From QHXW01 sp963752965 (GTDB taxonomy: Bacteria > Acidobacteriota > Terriglobia > Bryobacterales > Bryobacteraceae): 64,000 bases of DNA. Within the stretch, counting starts at the first letter, position 1, and each line of letters starts with the position of its first letter. This document shows positions 60,738-64,000 of the stretch, piece after piece. The stretch lies in NCBI GenBank assembly GCA_963752965.1, contig CAVWAJ010000009.1, forward strand, positions 62,001 to 126,000, given 5' to 3'. The translations under genes and the position numbers were made by a program. The notes below the pieces were generated by a model. That model was not told the origin of the DNA and did no database searches. It saw only the letters and a program-made list of their open reading frames with translations.

Positions 60738-62221
60738 GGGTTGTTGCTCCTTTGGATACTGGTTTCTAGTTCGCGAACCCACTTCGGGGTTTGTTCGTCC
60801 TGTTGTTGATCTTGGGAACTCTGCTGCTGGCCTTGGCTGCCTGATCCACCGCCATTACGCCCCTGCGAATGGCCGTGCGATGGCGCATCCTGCCCCTGAT
60901 CCCGCCCCGCCGAATTCCCGTTGCCGCCCGGCTGCCATGTGTCCGCCTTATAGCCGTTGACTTGCAGCCGGCCCATCAGATCCGGCAGGCCATCGCGCAG
61001 GCCGCGGTTCAAGCTCACATCCGGCGTCCGTACCGAGACGTGCAGTTCGCCGGCTCTTTCTGTGAGCCGCACTTGCACCGAGCTTTGATCCGCATTGGTC
61101 AGGCGTATGGAAATGTTGCGCACGCTCTCGCCCGCCCGTACTCCCGGCTCTCCCTGTGGCTCCAGCGGCTGTGGCGTGCCGCTCTCCGCGCTAACCTTCG
61201 CCGGGCTCGACTCGCGAACACCTGCCGCGCTCCCCGTCGCCGGCGCCGGCGTCAGCAGGCTGCCCTGCATGTTCTGGGTAGTTTGCGGCGCCGTGGACGC
61301 TGTCTCCGTTTCGCTGTCCGCGCGCACTGTGTCCTGGCTGCCCGCGCCCCGTTGCTGCGGATTGCTATCGCTATTGGCGTTTGCGTCATTAGCGTTTGCG
61401 TCGGCCGAACTCTGACTATCCGCTGCCGTGTGTGCGGGTGCCTGAGAAGTTGCCTTTGCCGTGGAAGCCGCCGGCAAATTCGCCGCGTCGGTCTTCTTCG
61501 CAGCCAGAGCGGTCTGCGGGTCCACACTGATGTTCGCCGCGGGACGCGCCGTGTCGAACCGCGACGCCGCAATCGCTGCCTGCGCATCGCGCAAGTTCAG
61601 CGTCGCGGCCGTTCCTGCTTGCTCCGTAACGCGAGCCGCAAACGCTACCTGCGCATCGGCCAGCCTTTGGCTCAGCGCTGTACCCCCGCCGGCCGGCTGC
61701 CCTTCTTTCGTGATCTGGAAAGCCGGATCGAGCACTTCTGTATGTTGCCCCTGCGCCCTGGCGGTGCCGCTCAGTGAGGTGTCGCCCTGTGCCTGCGCGA
61801 GGCTTTGATCCAGCTTTGTTTTTGCCGCCGAACCGAGTTCCGTGTTCGCCCCCGAACCGTCCACGGGCGGCAGCACCTCGTTCAGAATTGCCTGGAATGC
61901 CTGTTGCTGCGCATTGCTTGTGTCCGAAGGCGTCTTCGCATCCCCGGTAGATGCTGACTGCGTATTCTCTGCGTCCTGCGTGGCCGATCGCCCGCGTCGT
62001 AGAGATTGTTGAGGAGTCCCCGCGCTCGTTGCTCCGTGGCGCTGCCCGTCACTGGCGGCCGGTTGCCCGGAGGAATTGTCCGATTCCGTGGAATTCTCCG
62101 CGGGCTGTACTGTCTTGCTTCCACTATTCTGCGAACGGTTGGACTGCGACGCTTCGAACGAGTGGGGCGTCGGAGCAGTCTGCCAGGCCGCCGCAGACGG
62201 AGTGGAGCTGGAGATGAGCAC
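60722..62221 (-). CDS. fliK: Flagellar hook-length control protein FliK
   Basis: Molecular ruler exported during hook growth. The first 370 residues are a low-complexity Ser/Ala/Gln/Thr/Asn-rich stretch without recognisable domain, typical of FliK rulers. The C-terminal FliK domain (FlhB-switching) has VRNISIRLTNADQSSVQVRL, TERAGELHVSVRTPDVSLNR and GLRDGLPDLMGRLQVNGYKA. The 499 residues are followed by flgD. A candidate sigma-28 promoter lies about 140 bp upstream. It heads the minus-strand hook-export operon. Confidence 0.85.
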   Translation of the reverse strand: MLISSSTPSAAAWQTAPTPHSFEASQSNRSQNSGSKTVQPAENSTESDNSSGQPAASDGQRHGATSAGTPQQSLRRGRSATQDAENTQSASTGDAKTPSDTSNAQQQAFQAILNEVLPPVDGSGANTELGSAAKTKLDQSLAQAQGDTSLSGTARAQGQHTEVLDPAFQITKEGQPAGGGTALSQRLADAQVAFAARVTEQAGTAATLNLRDAQAAIAASRFDTARPAANISVDPQTALAAKKTDAANLPAASTAKATSQAPAHTAADSQSSADANANDANANSDSNPQQRGAGSQDTVRADSETETASTAPQTTQNMQGSLLTPAPATGSAAGVRESSPAKVSAESGTPQPLEPQGEPGVRAGESVRNISIRLTNADQSSVQVRLTERAGELHVSVRTPDVSLNRGLRDGLPDLMGRLQVNGYKADTWQPGGNGNSAGRDQGQDAPSHGHSQGRNGGGSGSQGQQQSSQDQQQDEQTPKWVRELETSIQRSNNPWQPA

Positions 62222-62453
62222 GACCGGTGAAGCTGCAGTTGCGCGGCCAGTCGAATACCTTAGATTTTCAGCAATTTACACCTGGAAAGGCTGTCAAAAT
62301 CGTGACTTTTGCCGGTGGTCGGCAAAATCTTGACGGCCTTGTATATTAACCCTAATCTACTTATCGGCTGGGCCGCGTTGATTTTCTAGGGCCTTTTTTT
62401 CCGCCCCCCTTCGGTACCCGACTTGCACCGCTCCCTCCCCGGAACATACTTCC
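62222..62453. promoter_or_regulatory. Divergent fliK/flgF control region with candidate promoters and a palindrome
   Basis: 232 bp without a gene. A perfect palindrome has arms TTTTGCCG (62307-62314) and CGGCAAAA (62320-62327) with a GTGGT centre, within a larger imperfect symmetry (GTCAA and TTGAC at the flanks). On the plus strand TTGACG (62330-62335) and TAATCT are spaced by 17 bp, a plausible sigma-70 promoter for flgF. On the minus strand GCCGATAA (62368-62361) with GAAAATC 11 bp upstream is a candidate sigma-28 promoter for fliK. Confidence 0.5.
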
Positions 62454-63203
62454 ATGGATTCTCTCACCATCGCCGCCGCGAGCGGCATGCGCGCCCTCAT
62501 GGACACCCTCAACATGTCCGCCAACAACCTCGCCAACGCCAGTACCAACGGCTTCAAGTCCGACAAGGAGTCCTATAACCTCTACGTTTCACCCGATGCG
62601 CAAGCCGCCGCCGACGGCGAGGGATATCTGCCCACCACCGTGCCCGTGGTCCAGTCGCAGTGGACCGATTACGCCCAGGGTTTGCTCGTTCGTACCGGCA
62701 ACCAGTTGGACCTGGCCCTCAACGGCAAAGGATTCTTCGCCGCCAACGGCACTTCCGGTCCTCTTTATACGCGCAATGGCAGCTTCAAGCTGAGTCCCCA
62801 GGGCGTACTCGTCACCCATGAAGGCTACCCTCTGCGGACTGTGGACCAGACTTCCATTCAGACCCAATCCACCACCCCCTTGACAGTAACGCCCGAAGGT
62901 GAAGTTTTGCAGGACGGGCAGAGCCTGGGAACACTCGAAGTGGTCAACTTCACCGACACCCATGTCCTTGCCAAACAAGGCAATAACTACTTCAACGTCA
63001 CTGACCCGAATGCCAAGCCGGTCCCCGAGCCCGAAACCCAGGTGGAACAAGGAAAAGTCGAAGCTTCGAATTCCTCCTCCGCCAATGCCGCCGTGCGCCT
63101 GGTCAGCGTGATGCGCCAGTTTGAAATGCTACAAAAGGCAGTGTCAATCAGCGGAGATATGAACAAGCACGCGGTGGAGGAAGTCGCCCGCGTAAGCTCT
63201 TAA
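62454..63203 (+). CDS. flgF: Flagellar basal-body rod protein FlgF
   Basis: Rod protein related to FlgG, in the proximal rod. MDSLTIAAASGMRALMDTLN leads to MSANNLANASTNGFKSDKES, the rod signature, and GLLVRTGNQLDLALNGKGFF, the FlgF motif. The C-terminal helix carries NAAVRLVSVMRQFEMLQKAV. At 249 residues it is typical. The start has no strong ribosome-binding site but the N-terminus is exact. A small ORF and flgG follow. Confidence 0.9.
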   Translation: MDSLTIAAASGMRALMDTLNMSANNLANASTNGFKSDKESYNLYVSPDAQAAADGEGYLPTTVPVVQSQWTDYAQGLLVRTGNQLDLALNGKGFFAANGTSGPLYTRNGSFKLSPQGVLVTHEGYPLRTVDQTSIQTQSTTPLTVTPEGEVLQDGQSLGTLEVVNFTDTHVLAKQGNNYFNVTDPNAKPVPEPETQVEQGKVEASNSSSANAAVRLVSVMRQFEMLQKAVSISGDMNKHAVEEVARVSS

Positions 63204-63221
63204 AGAAGGAGAGATATCGTC

Positions 63222-63404
63222 ATGAAAACAAAGGATGGTAGCACCGAGTGGCAGCAGTTTTACGATTGGTTCGCCTTCGGCATACTCCCAGGCTCGTCTT
63301 CCCCTTCCTCGCCCGCGCAACCGGCTGAAGCGCCCCGTCCACCAGCGGCTGACTGCTGGCAGGTCATCATTCCTGGGCTGGGCCAACCTCAGATTCAACT
63401 TTAA
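63222..63404 (+). CDS. Small ORF between flgF and flgG, unknown function
   Basis: A 60-residue ORF with a strong ribosome-binding site (AAGGAGAG) 8 bp before its ATG. It begins MKTKDGSTEWQQFYDWFAFG, has a Pro/Ser-rich centre, and ends WQVIIPGLGQPQIQL. It has no signal peptide or membrane helix. The next gene starts 10 bp after its stop with its own ribosome-binding site, so the ORF is in the flgF-flgG operon. Nothing in the sequence tells its function. It may be a chaperone or a conserved rod-associated peptide. Confidence 0.6.
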   Translation: MKTKDGSTEWQQFYDWFAFGILPGSSSPSSPAQPAEAPRPPAADCWQVIIPGLGQPQIQL

Positions 63405-63413
63405 GGAGATTCT

Positions 63414-64000
63414 ATGATCCGCGCCCTATTTAGCGCCGCTAGCGGCATGAACGCGCAGCAAACCAACATCGAGAACATCGCCAATAACTTAGCGAACTCT
63501 AACACAACTGGTTACAAGGCGCGGAGAGCTCAATTTCAAGATTTACTTTACCAGAGCATGACCGCCCCAGGCACTCAGGCTGGACAGCAGACGGTGGTTC
63601 CGGCCGGACTGCAACTCGGATTGGGTACCCGTGCTGCCTCTAACGAAATCATCTTCACCCAGGGTGACTTTTCCCAGACCGACAACCCTCTGGATGTGGT
63701 GATTCAGGGTAACGGGTTTTTCCAAATCCGGCAGCCTTCAGGCACTCTGGCGTACACCCGCGCGGGCAACTTTCAGTTTGACCGGAATGGCAACGTGGTC
63801 GATGCCAACGGCAACCCGCTCGTGCCACAGATCACCATCCCCCCACAGGCTCAAGCAGTTACGATTGCGCAAGACGGCACGGTCAGCTACACCTTGCCGG
63901 GCCAGACGGCGGCGCAGACGGCTGGTCAGATTCAGCTGGCTGAATTCCCTAACCCAGCTGGGCTCAATAGCATAGGTGGAAACCTATACCTTCCGACGGA
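63414..64000 (+). CDS. flgG: Flagellar basal-body rod protein FlgG (cut by the window end)
   Basis: Distal rod protein. The frame from ATG 63414 is open to the window edge and reads MIRALFSAASGMNAQQTNIE, then NIANNLANSNTTGYKARRAQ, the FlgG signature. VVIQGNGFFQIRQPSGTLAY and TRAGNFQFDRNGNVVDANGN follow. An AAGGAG ribosome-binding site lies 5 bp before the ATG. About 195 of the usual 260 residues are visible, so flgG ends downstream and flgA, flgH and flgI probably follow. Confidence 0.93.
   Translation, partial: MIRALFSAASGMNAQQTNIENIANNLANSNTTGYKARRAQFQDLLYQSMTAPGTQAGQQTVVPAGLQLGLGTRAASNEIIFTQGDFSQTDNPLDVVIQGNGFFQIRQPSGTLAYTRAGNFQFDRNGNVVDANGNPLVPQITIPPQAQAVTIAQDGTVSYTLPGQTAAQTAGQIQLAEFPNPAGLNSIGGNLYLPT

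Noticed and set aside
62229..62245. Sigma-54-like promoter on the minus strand (TGGC to TGCA) before fliK
   Set aside because: It has GG and GC at 10 bp spacing, but the -12 box lies only about 13 bp before the ATG, too close for a normal leader, and the consensus is partial.

Overview
The window reads as a chromosomal segment of a high-GC, Gram-negative, flagellated bacterium. The outer-membrane porin, the complete flagellar export and basal-body set and many hybrid histidine kinases support this. The protein flavour (two-gene CHAD pair, short FlgD, MISIQT-type flagellins) suggests an Acidobacteriota of the Solibacter/Bryobacter kind. That placement is inference from recall, not a search result. 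I see no rRNA, tRNA, CRISPR array, insertion sequence or prophage.

Left part (1-6.6 kb): the 3' part of clpB, an HtpX-type membrane protease, an RlmI-type rRNA methyltransferase, then a ClC chloride channel whose second CBS domain is missing exactly where a small protein without its signal peptide begins. This looks like a deletion scar.

Phosphate/polyphosphate part (6.7-22.8 kb): PAP2 phosphatase and PHP phosphoesterase (overlapping pair), two tandem phoU genes, pstB-pstA-pstC-pstS, a coiled-coil porin, a PhoR-type kinase without an adjacent PhoB, a DUF2252 protein, two separate CHAD proteins, a Ppx/GppA-HD phosphatase and, divergently, two Tmk-like P-loop kinases (one with Lys to Arg in the Walker A motif) and SixA. 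The region upstream of the porin holds TAAC units at 11-bp spacing that resemble a PHO box. The genes plausibly import phosphate through the porin and Pst, sense it through PstSCAB-PhoU-PhoR, and turn over polyphosphate.

Signalling part (22.8-28.5 kb): a small hypothetical protein and two large hybrid histidine kinases.

Flagellar part (28.9 kb to the end): flagellin, fliD, a small gene and flgB; then a partly decayed second copy of the same block (second flagellin, a fliD tail, the small gene again and a shrunken flgB); then flgC-fliEFGHIJ. On the minus strand follow flbD-motA-motB and sigma factor-flgM-flgN-flgK-flgL-fliM, then a divergent sigma-54 activator with a pseudo-receiver. The minus-strand export/hook operon is fliK-flgD-flgE-fliN-fliO-fliP-fliQ-fliR-flhB-flhA-flhF-sigma factor-fliN-(SwrB-like). 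Finally flgF, a 60-residue ORF and flgG (cut by the window edge) lie on the plus strand. Not seen here: flgA, flgH, flgI, fliS, fliL, flhG and chemotaxis genes.

The most noteworthy structures are the segmental duplication with complementary gene loss in the flagellin block, the candidate PHO and sigma-28 promoters, and the polyphosphate island with its paired unusual kinases.
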